The notes under the pieces: generated by a model
What the model saw: only the letters and a program-made list of their open reading frames with translations
The model's database searches: none
Told to the model about the DNA's origin: nothing
Shown here: positions 1 to 8,790 of the stretch, one piece after another
Layout of the letters: every line of letters starts with the position of its first letter
Position numbering within the stretch: position 1 is the stretch's first letter
NCBI GenBank assembly: GCA_020026195.1
Contig: JAHHQW010000003.1
Span: 16,293-80,292 of the forward strand
Direction of reading: 5' to 3'
From: Prevotella sp.
Lineage (GTDB): Bacteria; Bacteroidota; Bacteroidia; Bacteroidales; Bacteroidaceae
DNA: 64,000 nucleotides
Made by a program: the position numbers and the translations under genes

Positions 1-860
1 TCAGAAGAAGAAAACGTACTTTTCTCGTTTCCAAATTTGTATTCATGACGCCAGCGTACATCGCGCTGTCCCCATAAATCATAAGTATATCCGGCATAAA
101 ACTGTACATTATTTTTGATACCTAAAAATGATGCAGCACCTGTCGCTTTAGGTGTGGTGGCACCCATGCCATTTATGTTTACGTGATAACCTTCAAGAGA
201 ATTACCTCTTGTAATGATGTTTATCACAGGTGCGCTTTCACCGAACCTTTGGGCAGGACGGGTGATTACTTCCACTTGTTTTATGTCGGAAGAGGGAATG
301 CTTCTCAGAACCTGTCCCGGATCGGCATTGGCAATATGATAAGGTTTTCCGTTGAGATAAACTACATAACTGTTCTTGCCTGCCACATTGATTGTTCCGT
401 TACTGCTTACCATAAGTAACGGAATACGGTTCAACGCATTCAGGAGATTGTCTTTCTGAGCATATTTGTCTTTTGCAAGGTTGTAAATGATGCCGTCATC
501 AAGATTCTTGATGTGAACAGGACTTGCCTTCACTACAACCTCGTCCAAACCAGTTGCTTTAAACGGGAGTGAAATAGTTTGATATTCGTTGGGCTTTGCC
601 TGGATTATCTTTGTCTCATAACCAATACATGATATTTTCAACAGTCCCTTTTCCTTGCTTGTTATTTTATAGCTTCCGTCTTCTCCTGTTGTAACACCTA
701 CGATAAATGTAGAATCTTTATCATTGAGTAACACTACATTTGCTGACGCTACTGCTTGACGATTATCGTCGACAACCTTGCCGTGATAAATCTCTTGTGC
801 ATGCATTGAAAGATATGTAAAAAACAGAAAAATTACAGTGAATGCATTTCTCTGTTTCAT
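1..860 (-). CDS. TonB-dependent receptor / outer-membrane beta-barrel protein, N-terminal part
   Basis: The gene enters from the left edge and is open to base 1, so only about the first 286 residues are visible. It begins with a signal peptide (a hydrophobic run ending near MHAQE). A carboxypeptidase-regulatory-like beta-sandwich follows (GKVVDDNRQAVASANVVL), then a plug-like domain with PVINIITRG, then the start of a barrel. This order fits the Bacteroidota OMP_b-brl_3 / TonB-dependent receptor families, which sit in the outer membrane and move or bind ligands with TonB energy. I chose the ATG at 860 because it gives a clean signal peptide; an in-frame ATG at 893 would add 11 residues. No substrate can be inferred, as no SusD partner is in view. 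Confidence 0.8.
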   Translation of the reverse strand, partial: MKQRNAFTVIFLFFTYLSMHAQEIYHGKVVDDNRQAVASANVVLLNDKDSTFIVGVTTGEDGSYKITSKEKGLLKISCIGYETKIIQAKPNEYQTISLPFKATGLDEVVVKASPVHIKNLDDGIIYNLAKDKYAQKDNLLNALNRIPLLMVSSNGTINVAGKNSYVVYLNGKPYHIANADPGQVLRSIPSSDIKQVEVITRPAQRFGESAPVINIITRGNSLEGYHVNINGMGATTPKATGAASFLGIKNNVQFYAGYTYDLWGQRDVRWRHEYKFGNEKSTFSSS

Positions 861-968
861 AATATTTATTGTTGCATTCTTGCGAAATCCCATATTAAAA
901 ATTTATGTTTTATAGATTTAAGTTCTGTAGAAGTACTCGTCCAAATGCGATGATTACCGTACGTCATG

Positions 969-976
969 CAAATATA
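969..976 (-). promoter_or_regulatory. -7 promoter box for the outer-membrane barrel gene
   Basis: TATATTTG on the minus strand matches the Bacteroidota -7 consensus TAnnTTTG. It lies about 108 bases ahead of the ATG at 860. No convincing -33 TTTG is seen at the usual spacing. Confidence 0.5.
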
Positions 977-1217
977 CAATATTTTTATTTATATATTAAC
1001 GAATTATAGATACTAAAAATCCAATAAATACAGATAGAATCAGGTGTTTTTCCAACCAATTATACAAATACCTTGCAGATGTAATGAAATATACATAAAC
1101 ACCTATGTGTAAACTTTGTGCACCCTGATTCACAGTATATTTGTATATAATTCAATAAAAGCGGGCAGATTAACATGTTTTTTGAAAAAACATATATACA
1201 TTGTCATGGTGTTTTAT

Positions 1218-1225
1218 TAACTTTG
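1218..1225 (+). promoter_or_regulatory. -7 promoter box for purH-mreB cluster
   Basis: TAACTTTG fits TAnnTTTG and ends 19 bases before the ATG at 1245. The nearest TTTG upstream (1181-1184) is too far away for a standard -33 element, so only the -7 box is supported. Confidence 0.6.
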
Positions 1226-1244
1226 CAGTCTAAACTCATTAATT

Positions 1245-1838
1245 ATGGCCGGAACAAAACAAATCAAAACAGCTCTTATTTCAGTATTTCACAAGGATGG
1301 TCTTGGAGAATTGCTGAGTGTATTAAATAAAGAAGGCGTAAAGTTCCTCTCAACAGGTGGTACGCAGAAGTTCATCGAAGAACAGGGTTACGAATGCCAG
1401 GCAGTAGAAGAAGTGACAACATATCCTTCTATCCTCGGCGGTCGTGTTAAGACACTGCACCCCAGAATTTTCGGCGGTATCCTCGGTCGTCGCGATAACG
1501 AAGGCGATAAGGAACAGATGGCTAAGTACGAGATTCCTGAGATTGACCTCGTAATCGTAGACCTCTATCCGTTTGAAGAAACAGTAGCAAGCGGTGCCAG
1601 CGAAGTCGACATCATCGAAAAGATTGATATTGGCGGTATCTCTCTCATCCGTGCCGGAGCTAAGAACTTCAAGGACGTAGTTATCGTACCGAGCAAGAAA
1701 GAATACGGTATGCTGCTCGACATCGTTAAGAAGAACGGTGCTAAGACAGAAATCGAAGAGCGCAAGCAGTTTGCTGAAAGAGCTTTCGGTGTAAGCAGTC
1801 ACTACGACACAGCCATCCACGCATGGTTTAGCAAATAA
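1245..1838 (+). CDS. purH: IMP cyclohydrolase (PurH N-terminal domain only)
   Basis: The 197 residues match the IMP cyclohydrolase (MGS-like) half of PurH, which closes FAICAR to IMP in the last step of purine synthesis. Visible family motifs are the FLSTGGT loop, the VTTYPSILGGRVKTLHP block and the IEKIDIGGISLIRAGAKN block. Bacterial PurH is normally bifunctional and 500 residues or more, with an AICAR transformylase domain after the cyclohydrolase. Here the frame ends with TAA right after the cyclohydrolase (HYDTAIHAWFSK) and mreB starts 30 bases later, so the transformylase half is absent. A separate transformylase gene elsewhere is the likely explanation. It heads the cluster that continues into mreB. 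Confidence 0.88.
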   Translation: MAGTKQIKTALISVFHKDGLGELLSVLNKEGVKFLSTGGTQKFIEEQGYECQAVEEVTTYPSILGGRVKTLHPRIFGGILGRRDNEGDKEQMAKYEIPEIDLVIVDLYPFEETVASGASEVDIIEKIDIGGISLIRAGAKNFKDVVIVPSKKEYGMLLDIVKKNGAKTEIEERKQFAERAFGVSSHYDTAIHAWFSK

Positions 1839-1868
1839 GAAAAGAGCTAAAATTTAAGGAAAAAAGTA

Positions 1869-2891
1869 ATGGGATTATTTTCATTTATACAGGAGGTTGC
1901 AATGGACCTCGGAACGGCTAACACAATCATCATCAGCGATGATAAGATTGTTGTAGACGAACCCTCCGTTGTGGCACTCGACCGACGCACTGACAAGATG
2001 ATTGCGGTGGGCAACGAGGCAAAGATGATGTACGAGAAGACTAACGACAACATCCGCACCATACGCCCTCTGAGAGACGGTGTTATTGCCGACTTCTCAG
2101 CCTGCGAACAGATGATGAGAGGACTCATCAAGATGGTTCATCGCAGAAACCGCTTCTTCTCACCGTCTCTGCGCATGGTTATCGGCGTGCCTTCGGGTTC
2201 TACCGAAGTTGAGCTGCGTGCTGTACGCGACTCGGCAGAACATGCAGACGGACGTGATGTCTATCTGATTTTCGAACCCATGGCAGCTGCAATAGGTATC
2301 GGTATTGATGTTGAGGCTCCCGAAGGAAACATGATTGTAGACATCGGCGGCGGAAGTACTGAGATTGCCGTTATTTCACTTGGCGGCATTGTTTCTAACA
2401 ACTCTATACGTGTGGCAGGTGACGACCTCACAGCCGACATTCAGGAATATATGAGTCGTCAGCACAACGTAAAGGTGAGTGAGCGTATGGCAGAACGTAT
2501 CAAGATACATGTAGGCTCTGCACTCAGCGACCTTGGCGATGAGGCTCCGGAGGATTATGTAGTAGACGGACCTAACCGTATCACTGCACTTCCTATGCAC
2601 GTGCCCGTATGTTACCAGGAGATTGCACACTGTCTCGACAAGACTGTGGCAAAGATAGAGAACGCCGTACTCAATGCACTCGAACACACTCCGCCAGAGC
2701 TTTATGCCGATATCGTGAAGAACGGTATCTACCTCAGTGGTGGCGGTGCTCTGCTCAGAGGCATCGACCGTCGTCTGCAAGATAAGATTCATATCCCGTT
2801 CCATATTGCCGAAGATCCGCTGCACAGCGTAGCACGCGGTACGGGCATTGCACTGAAGAATGTGGAGCGTTTCTCGTTCCTGATGAGATAA
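1869..2891 (+). CDS. mreB: Rod shape-determining protein MreB
   Basis: Actin-like ATPase that forms filaments under the inner membrane and positions the elongasome. The 340-residue length is typical. Seen in order: the phosphate-1 loop MDLGTANT (residues 12-19), the phosphate-2 loop VDIGGGSTE (about 160-168) and the adenosine loop LSGGGALLRGID (about 293). It is the first of five cell-wall elongation genes (mreB, mreC, mreD, mrdA, rodA) and is followed one base later by mreC, so the set is almost certainly co-transcribed. Confidence 0.97.
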   Translation: MGLFSFIQEVAMDLGTANTIIISDDKIVVDEPSVVALDRRTDKMIAVGNEAKMMYEKTNDNIRTIRPLRDGVIADFSACEQMMRGLIKMVHRRNRFFSPSLRMVIGVPSGSTEVELRAVRDSAEHADGRDVYLIFEPMAAAIGIGIDVEAPEGNMIVDIGGGSTEIAVISLGGIVSNNSIRVAGDDLTADIQEYMSRQHNVKVSERMAERIKIHVGSALSDLGDEAPEDYVVDGPNRITALPMHVPVCYQEIAHCLDKTVAKIENAVLNALEHTPPELYADIVKNGIYLSGGGALLRGIDRRLQDKIHIPFHIAEDPLHSVARGTGIALKNVERFSFLMR

Positions 2892-2892
2892 T

Positions 2893-3750
2893 ATGCACAA
2901 TCTGCTTGGATTCTTAATAAAGTATTGCCACTGGTTTTTGTTTGCGATACTGGAGCTTCTGTGCTTCATTCTGTTGTTTCGCTTCAACAGTTATCAGGGC
3001 AGCGTGTGGTTCACATCGGCCAATGTCGTGGCAGGCAAGGTGTACGAGTGGGACTCTAAGGTTATAAGTTATCTTAACCTTACTACCCTTAACGAACAGC
3101 TTACCCGCAGAAACATCATGCTCGAACAGCGCGCCAAAATATTATCCGAACAGATAAACGAACTAAATGGCGGCAGAGACACCCTCGTGGCAGGGCTTGA
3201 TTCTGCTGCCATTAAACTTATACCCGCCAAGGTGGTGGGCAATTCGGTAGACCGCCGCGATAACTTTATCACAATAGATAAGGGACGTGCAGACGGAATA
3301 CGCGAGAACATGGGTGTGGCATGCGGAATGGGACTCGTAGGAATTGTGTATCTCGTTTCAGAGCATTATTCCGTCGTAATCCCTGTGCTCAACTCGCACT
3401 CTAACATCAGCGTAGCAATACGCAACCGCAACTACTTCGGATACCTTCGCTGGGATGGCAAGGCAAGCAATGAGGCTTATGTCGATGACATTCCGCGTCA
3501 TGCCAAGTTTAAGAAAGGCGACTCCGTGGTAACGAGCGGCTATTCGTTCGTTTTCCCTCCGGGCATTGCCGTAGGAAAGATTACGAACATATACGATTCA
3601 GCCGACGGAATGTCGTATATGCTGAAGATAAAACTTTATACCGACTTTGCACGTCTTCGTGACGTATGCGTTATCGAAGATTATGAAATGTCGGAGAAGA
3701 TGCAGCTTTTGCAGTCAGCAAAAGACTCTGTCAAGGTAATGGGTAAATAA
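2893..3750 (+). CDS. mreC: Rod shape-determining protein MreC
   Basis: Bitopic inner-membrane protein of the elongasome that links MreB to PBP2 and RodA. The 285 residues show one N-terminal membrane helix (about residues 10-30), a coiled-coil stretch with LNEQLTRRNIMLEQRAKIL, and a beta-rich periplasmic domain with DNFITIDKGRADGI and GVACGMGLVGIV, as in the MreC family. It starts one base after the mreB stop and lies ahead of mreD. Confidence 0.95.
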   Translation: MHNLLGFLIKYCHWFLFAILELLCFILLFRFNSYQGSVWFTSANVVAGKVYEWDSKVISYLNLTTLNEQLTRRNIMLEQRAKILSEQINELNGGRDTLVAGLDSAAIKLIPAKVVGNSVDRRDNFITIDKGRADGIRENMGVACGMGLVGIVYLVSEHYSVVIPVLNSHSNISVAIRNRNYFGYLRWDGKASNEAYVDDIPRHAKFKKGDSVVTSGYSFVFPPGIAVGKITNIYDSADGMSYMLKIKLYTDFARLRDVCVIEDYEMSEKMQLLQSAKDSVKVMGK

Positions 3751-3771
3751 TTTTTTTTATTCGGTAAAGCA

Positions 3772-4272
3772 ATGAACATAGATATATTAAAACGCATAGG
3801 CGTCCTTATTCTGTTATGCCTTCTACAGGCTTTACTGCTCAATAATATCTTATTGTTCGGTTGTGCCACCCCTTTATTTTTTATTTACTTCGCACTGTCA
3901 CTGCCGCGTAACTGTTCGCGCAGTGCAACAATTCTCTGGTGCTTCGTTATGGGACTTTCCGTGGACATCCTGAGTAATACTCCCGGTGTCACCGCTGCAT
4001 CCATGACGCTGATAGGAGCCGTAAAGCCCCCGTTCTTAGAGATATTCATACAGCACGACAGTGAAGAAAACCTTGTTGCCTCGCCCATGTCGATTGGTGT
4101 GACGCAGTATCTTTATTATGCAGGTGCCATGATACTTCTGCATAATATCGTGTTCTTTACGCTTGAGACATTCAGTTTCTTTAATTTCTTAGGATGGCTG
4201 GCCGACGTTGGCGGAAGTTCTGCACTTACGCTGCTGTTTGTATTCGTTGCCGCTAACTTAGGAAAGAGATAA
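3772..4272 (+). CDS. mreD: Rod shape-determining protein MreD
   Basis: Small polytopic inner-membrane protein of the elongasome. The 166 residues are mostly hydrophobic, with four to five predicted membrane helices, starting with ILKRIGVLILLCLLQALLL. MreD diverges strongly in sequence, so the call rests on size, hydropathy and its fixed place between mreC and mrdA. Confidence 0.9.
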   Translation: MNIDILKRIGVLILLCLLQALLLNNILLFGCATPLFFIYFALSLPRNCSRSATILWCFVMGLSVDILSNTPGVTAASMTLIGAVKPPFLEIFIQHDSEENLVASPMSIGVTQYLYYAGAMILLHNIVFFTLETFSFFNFLGWLADVGGSSALTLLFVFVAANLGKR

Positions 4273-4285
4273 TCTTTAAGGGGAG

Positions 4286-4296
4286 GGGAGAAATTG
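4286..4296 (+). promoter_or_regulatory. Strong ribosome-binding site that fixes a TTG start
   Basis: A purine-rich GGGGAGGGGAG run (4280-4290) sits three bases before TTG at 4294. This is unusual for Bacteroidota, which seldom use strong Shine-Dalgarno sites. The next in-frame ATG (residue 33) would remove the membrane anchor of the penicillin-binding protein, so the TTG start is preferred. Confidence 0.7.
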
Positions 4297-6243
4297 AAGG
4301 TTTACGAATTAGAAAAAAGAAAGTTTGTAATTGCCGCTCTCGCCACTATCATAGTGGTGGTGTACATAGTGCGTCTGTTTGTACTACAGATTATGAGCGA
4401 CGACTATAAGAAGAATGCCGACAGTAACGCATTCTTCAAGAAAATAGAATATCCTTCGCGCGGCGTCGTAACCGACAGAAATGGTCAGCTGTTGGTGTTC
4501 AACCAGCCGTCGTACGACATAATGGTGGTGATGAAAGAGGCTAAGGGCCGCATTGACACCGCCGACTTCTGTAAGACCTTGGGCATCACAAAGGAATTCT
4601 TTATACAGCGCATGAATAACATAAAGGACCGCAGTAAGAATCCTGGTTATTCACAGTATACGCAGCAGCTTTTCATGCGTCAGCTCAGCGATAAGGAATT
4701 CAGTGTGTTCAATGAAAAGATTTTCCGATATCCAGGATTCTATATCACACGAAGAAGCATTCGCCGTTATAAATATCCCTATGCCGCTCACGTCCTCGGT
4801 GATGTTGCCGAAGTATCTCCCGCTGACATTGAGGAAGACGACTACTACATCCCCGGCGACTATATCGGAAAGTTAGGTATAGAACGTTCTTACGAGACTG
4901 AACTTCGTGGAGAAAAGGGTGTTAAGATATTGTTACGTGATGCCAGCGGAAAAATTCAGGGCAGTTACCGTAACGGAGAATTTGATAAGAAGTCTATACC
5001 CGGAAAGAATCTCACGCTGAGTCTTGACGTTCGTCTTCAGGCACTTGGCGAGCGACTTATGGAAGGAAAGGTAGGCAGTATCGTTGCCATAGAGCCGTCT
5101 ACAGGTCAGGTGCTCTGTATGGTATCGTCACCTACGTTCGATCCCCGTAAGATGACGGGACGAAACAGGTGGACCGTGATGAAGAAACTCTCGCAGGATC
5201 CTAATACGCCTATGCTCAACCGTTCCATCATGGGACAGTACCCTCCGGGTTCTACGTTCAAGACATCACAGGCTCTGACGTTCCTCCAGGAAGGCATTGT
5301 CAATCAGCATACACTTTATCCCTGTACCCACGGATTCTATTATCGCGGTCTTCATGTAGGCTGTCACTCGCACGGAGCACCTCTTCCGGTAGTTCCTGCA
5401 CTCAGTACCTCTTGTAACAGCTATTTCTGCTGGGGACTTTATTACATGATAGGTAACCGTAAGAAGTATAAGAATGTTCAGCAGGCCATGGACACATGGC
5501 GCGACTATATGGTGAGCATGGGCTTCGGCTATCGTCTGGGCATAGACCTGCCGGGCGAGAAACGAGGACTTATTCCTAATGCTAAATACTACGACAAGGC
5601 TTACAGAGGTTCGTGGAACGGACTTACCGTGATAAGTATATCTATCGGACAGGGTGAGGTGAACCTTACTCCGTTGCAGATAGCCAACCTCGGAGCAACT
5701 ATTGCCAACAGGGGATATTATTACACTCCGCATCTCGTAAGAGAAATAGAGGGCGGCGAAATAGATAAAAAGTATTCTGAACGTCATTACACAAAGGCTG
5801 GAAGAGAAGCCTACGAACTTGTGGTTCAGGGAATGCGCAGTTCGGCACTGGGAGGTACCTGCCGTATGCTTGGAGCAAGTAATCTTGAGATGTGCGGTAA
5901 GACAGGTACGGCGCAGAACAAGGGTAAGGACCACTCGGTATTCATGGGCTTTGCCCCGATGAGCAGTCCTAAGATTGCCGTAGCCGTGTATGTGGAGAAT
6001 GGCGGATGGGGTGCTACGTATGGCGTTCCTATCGGCGGACTCATAATGGAACAGTATATTAACGGCTGCCTTTCGGAGAGTTCTGAAGTAAAGGCTTCTG
6101 AGATACAGAGCAGGCATCTTATAAGTGTCACTCCCGACCAGCTGTTCAAGAACGAACTCGGTGATGATTCGGTACGTGTTAAGAAGCCGCTGCCTGCCGA
6201 TTCTCTCAAAGTAAAGAAACAGACAGCTAAACCTAAACAATAG
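4294..6243 (+). CDS. mrdA: Penicillin-binding protein 2 (elongasome transpeptidase)
   Basis: Class B PBP that cross-links peptidoglycan during elongation; it acts in the periplasm and is anchored by one helix (about residues 11-31). The dimerisation domain (YPSRGVVTDRNGQLLVFNQP) comes first. The transpeptidase domain has all three motifs: S320-T-F-K323 in PPGSTFK, S373-C-N375, and K536-T-G538. Its 649 residues are close to the usual PBP2 length, and the Lys/Pro-rich tail (about 625-649) has no known role. The start is TTG, supported by a strong upstream purine tract. rodA, its glycosyltransferase partner, begins 3 bases after the stop. Confidence 0.96.
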   Translation: MKVYELEKRKFVIAALATIIVVVYIVRLFVLQIMSDDYKKNADSNAFFKKIEYPSRGVVTDRNGQLLVFNQPSYDIMVVMKEAKGRIDTADFCKTLGITKEFFIQRMNNIKDRSKNPGYSQYTQQLFMRQLSDKEFSVFNEKIFRYPGFYITRRSIRRYKYPYAAHVLGDVAEVSPADIEEDDYYIPGDYIGKLGIERSYETELRGEKGVKILLRDASGKIQGSYRNGEFDKKSIPGKNLTLSLDVRLQALGERLMEGKVGSIVAIEPSTGQVLCMVSSPTFDPRKMTGRNRWTVMKKLSQDPNTPMLNRSIMGQYPPGSTFKTSQALTFLQEGIVNQHTLYPCTHGFYYRGLHVGCHSHGAPLPVVPALSTSCNSYFCWGLYYMIGNRKKYKNVQQAMDTWRDYMVSMGFGYRLGIDLPGEKRGLIPNAKYYDKAYRGSWNGLTVISISIGQGEVNLTPLQIANLGATIANRGYYYTPHLVREIEGGEIDKKYSERHYTKAGREAYELVVQGMRSSALGGTCRMLGASNLEMCGKTGTAQNKGKDHSVFMGFAPMSSPKIAVAVYVENGGWGATYGVPIGGLIMEQYINGCLSESSEVKASEIQSRHLISVTPDQLFKNELGDDSVRVKKPLPADSLKVKKQTAKPKQ

Positions 6244-6246
6244 AAT

Positions 6247-7716
6247 ATGTATCCTGCAAGAAATAAAGAACAAGGAGTATTTCGCTCGCTCGACTGGTGG
6301 ACGATTGCCATATACGTAACGCTGCTTATATTTGGATGGTTCAGCGTGTGCGGTGCAAGCTATACGTATGGCGATACCGACCTGTTCAGCATGGACACAC
6401 GTTCGGGTATGCAGATAGTGTGGATTGCCTCGTCGATGTGTCTTGGTTTCGTGATACTTATGCTCGACAACAGATTCTACGATACTTTTGCATACGTCAT
6501 ATTCGGATTTCTTATGCTGCTGCTTATAGCCACTATCTTTAATCCGTACGAGATAAAAGGTTCCCGGTCGTGGCTTGTGTTAGGACCGTTACGAATGCAG
6601 CCGGCAGAGTTTGCTAAGTTTGCCACGGCACTTGCCGTTTCCAAACTGATGAGTTCCTATGGCTTCGACATATCCAACTGGCGTCATTTCGGTGCTGCCT
6701 GTGCCATCGTTCTCATGCCGATGGTGTTCATCATATTACAGAAAGAGACGGGTTCGGCACTTGTTTATTCAGCATTCTTCCTTATGTTCTATCGCGAAGG
6801 AATGCCCGGAGGCGTGCTCTTCACGGCATTTGCCATGGTGGTGTATTTCGTGGTCGGCATACGTTACGAGGATGTCATGATGCTGTTCGACACCACGTCG
6901 GTGGGTAAGTTCTCGGTACTTATCCTTGTGCAGCTCTTTACTTCGGTAATGGTGTATGTGTATTGCAGACAGAAAGAACATACGTTTAAGATCATAGGTT
7001 ATTCGGCACTGGTTACGATAATAGCAATACTTTTCTCACTTTATGTGATACCGTTCAATGTAGTGTACGTTCAGTTTGCCGTAAGCATCTGCATACTGTT
7101 CTATCTGCTGCGCCAGTGGCTTGCCACACGAATATCCAACTATCTTTACATTGCGCTGTTTGCCATTGGCAGCACTGCATTCTTCTATTCTGCCGACTAT
7201 GTGCTGAACGATGTGCTTGAACCGCATCAGAGAGTGCGTATCAACGTGCTTCTTGGTCTTGATGATGATATATCGGGTGCGGGATATAATGTGCATCAGA
7301 GCGTTATTGCCATTGGTTCCGGCGGTCTGGAAGGAAAGGGGTTCTTAAACGGAACGCAGACTAAGCTGAAGTTTGTTCCTGAGCAGGAGACTGACTTTAT
7401 ATTCTGTACGGTAGGTGAGGAGAGTGGTTTCCTCGGATCTGCCGGTGTCCTTCTGCTGTTCCTTGCGCTTATCTTACGACTGATAGTTCTTGCAGAAAGG
7501 CAGCCCATGGGGTTCGGACGAATATACGGTTACTGTGTACTGAGTATTTTCTTATTCCACGTGTTTATCAATGTCGGAATGGTATTGGGTCTTACGCCTG
7601 TAATTGGTATTCCTCTGCCGTTCTTCAGCTATGGTGGTTCGTCGCTGTGGGGCTTTACCATACTGCTGTTCATATTCCTGCGTATTGATGCGGCACGTAA
7701 TAATTTGATGAAATAA
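6247..7716 (+). CDS. rodA: Peptidoglycan glycosyltransferase RodA
   Basis: SEDS-family polymerase that extends glycan strands from lipid II, working with PBP2. The 489 residues contain many membrane helices and the conserved late loop VPEQETDFIFCTVGEESGF and IGIPLPFFSYGGSS. It is about 120 residues longer than the E. coli enzyme; extra helices around residues 215-310 (for example GKFSVLILVQLFTSVMVYVY) account for the difference, which I believe is normal in Bacteroidota. It is the last gene of the cluster. Confidence 0.95.
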   Translation: MYPARNKEQGVFRSLDWWTIAIYVTLLIFGWFSVCGASYTYGDTDLFSMDTRSGMQIVWIASSMCLGFVILMLDNRFYDTFAYVIFGFLMLLLIATIFNPYEIKGSRSWLVLGPLRMQPAEFAKFATALAVSKLMSSYGFDISNWRHFGAACAIVLMPMVFIILQKETGSALVYSAFFLMFYREGMPGGVLFTAFAMVVYFVVGIRYEDVMMLFDTTSVGKFSVLILVQLFTSVMVYVYCRQKEHTFKIIGYSALVTIIAILFSLYVIPFNVVYVQFAVSICILFYLLRQWLATRISNYLYIALFAIGSTAFFYSADYVLNDVLEPHQRVRINVLLGLDDDISGAGYNVHQSVIAIGSGGLEGKGFLNGTQTKLKFVPEQETDFIFCTVGEESGFLGSAGVLLLFLALILRLIVLAERQPMGFGRIYGYCVLSIFLFHVFINVGMVLGLTPVIGIPLPFFSYGGSSLWGFTILLFIFLRIDAARNNLMK

Positions 7717-8295
7717 CACGTAAGGTCTATTTTATACGCATAAAAAGTAGGAAACTCATTCCCTTTAGGGTAAGTCGGATTGCTCGTGAAAATAGTGCGT
7801 ATCTGCTTTTACGGGCGTATAAGTATAAATAAAAATGCCCGTTGTAAAAGACCTGAAAGTTGCAGAATAGCATCTTTTTACTGATTTGTGCACATCGTTT
7901 TTCTGATTTTTACCATAAGATCACTCTGAAAACCTATATTTTAGTCGTTTTTCGTGTTTTTTCGCAACAAACGTAGGTCGTTTGCACGGTAAACATCCTA
8001 CGATTACAAACTTTTGTTACTGCATAAGTTTGCAAACATACCTGCGATTGTTTGTAAACATAGCATGTTTACTGAAAAAACAGCTAAAAACACCGATTTT
8101 TCTTCAGTGTATTTCGTAGGGATATATAAGGTGTTTCGGTAATAATCAAAAATAAATACTGCTGAAACACGCCCATAGGACTAAAATGACAAGTGGAAAG
8201 AATAAAACTAAGATGTAGAAGAAAGAAAAACCTCAGCAAAAGGATAAGTCCTGTAAGTCGAGGTCTAAGTATTTCTGTTATTATAAGATAAATCA
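7717..8295. other. Non-coding gap after rodA with dense inverted repeats
   Basis: No credible gene is seen. Near the rodA end there is an imperfect hairpin at 7806-7850 (CTTTTACGGGC pairing with GCCCGTTGTAAAAG) without a U-run, possibly the cluster's 3' end. A compact block of short inverted repeats lies at 7971-8072 and is listed separately. The rest, up to the gldH stop, is plain AT-rich sequence. Confidence 0.5.
7971..8072. repeat. Cluster of short inverted repeats
   Basis: Within about 100 bases lie ACGTAGG (7971-7977) facing CCTACG (7997-8002), the perfect palindrome GTTTGCAAAC (8028-8037), and GTAAACA facing TGTTTAC with a 5-base loop (8054-8072). Two direct copies of an AAACAT(A)CCTrCGATT unit also occur, beginning at about 7991 and 8034. 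The function is unknown; protein-binding sites or RNA hairpins are both possible. Confidence 0.55.
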
Positions 8296-8790
8296 TTAAT
8301 CAGCATCACACCTTTTAATCTTAATGCCCACGTCGGTAATACCTTTTAGCAGATTAGTACGCATGTTGTGCGATATACGCACGTGTATCGTATCATCTTT
8401 ATTCACATTAAATTCCTTAAAAGGTATTGTGTAGTCATTATGCCTCATGCCCTTGGCTTCGCTCTTCGTAAGGTCGAAATCTATGCGTTTTACCATCATG
8501 CTGTCATTCTTCCTTCTGCTTTCAACAAACACCGAAAGGTTCTTATAAGGATATGTGTCGTTAGTGCGCAGCACGATGAAACTCTTGCATCTGCCTTCGT
8601 ATTGCGGCATAGCAACATCAAAGTGCACATCGTCCGATTTCTCCCATTCGCCCTTGTCTATGGGCTGGTAGGAGAAGTAAAGAGTATCGCCTCCGCATGA
8701 TGCCAAAAAACAAACTGCCGATGCAATCACAGCGGCAGTTGTTATAGTGTTTTGTAATATTCTTTCTATGTAAGACTTAATTCTCTTCAT
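8296..8790 (-). CDS. gldH: Gliding motility lipoprotein GldH
   Basis: The 164-residue protein starts with MKRIKSYIERIL and has a lipoprotein signal with lipobox FLASC, so it is probably lipid-anchored in the periplasm or outer membrane. The body (DTLYFSYQPIDKGEW, DDTIHVRISHNMR) matches GldH, a Bacteroidota protein first linked to gliding and T9SS function in Flavobacterium and widespread in non-gliding Prevotella and Porphyromonas. The reading frame stays open far upstream, but the extension only reads through the ricT repeats, so the ATG at 8790 is chosen. The start overlaps the ricT end by 14 bases, indicating one transcript. Confidence 0.85.
   Translation of the reverse strand: MKRIKSYIERILQNTITTAAVIASAVCFLASCGGDTLYFSYQPIDKGEWEKSDDVHFDVAMPQYEGRCKSFIVLRTNDTYPYKNLSVFVESRRKNDSMMVKRIDFDLTKSEAKGMRHNDYTIPFKEFNVNKDDTIHVRISHNMRTNLLKGITDVGIKIKRCDAD

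Larger units (their letters stand above)
894..1244. other. Intergenic region between divergent units
   Basis: AT-rich non-coding stretch between the leftward barrel gene and the rightward purH-mre-rodA cluster. It holds one -7 box for each direction (969-976 minus and 1218-1225 plus). I see no other gene, repeat or strong hairpin. Confidence 0.6.

Noticed and set aside
5266..6273. 335-codon minus-strand frame opposite mrdA
   Set aside because: Antisense shadow of a well-supported penicillin-binding protein; no domain or signal.
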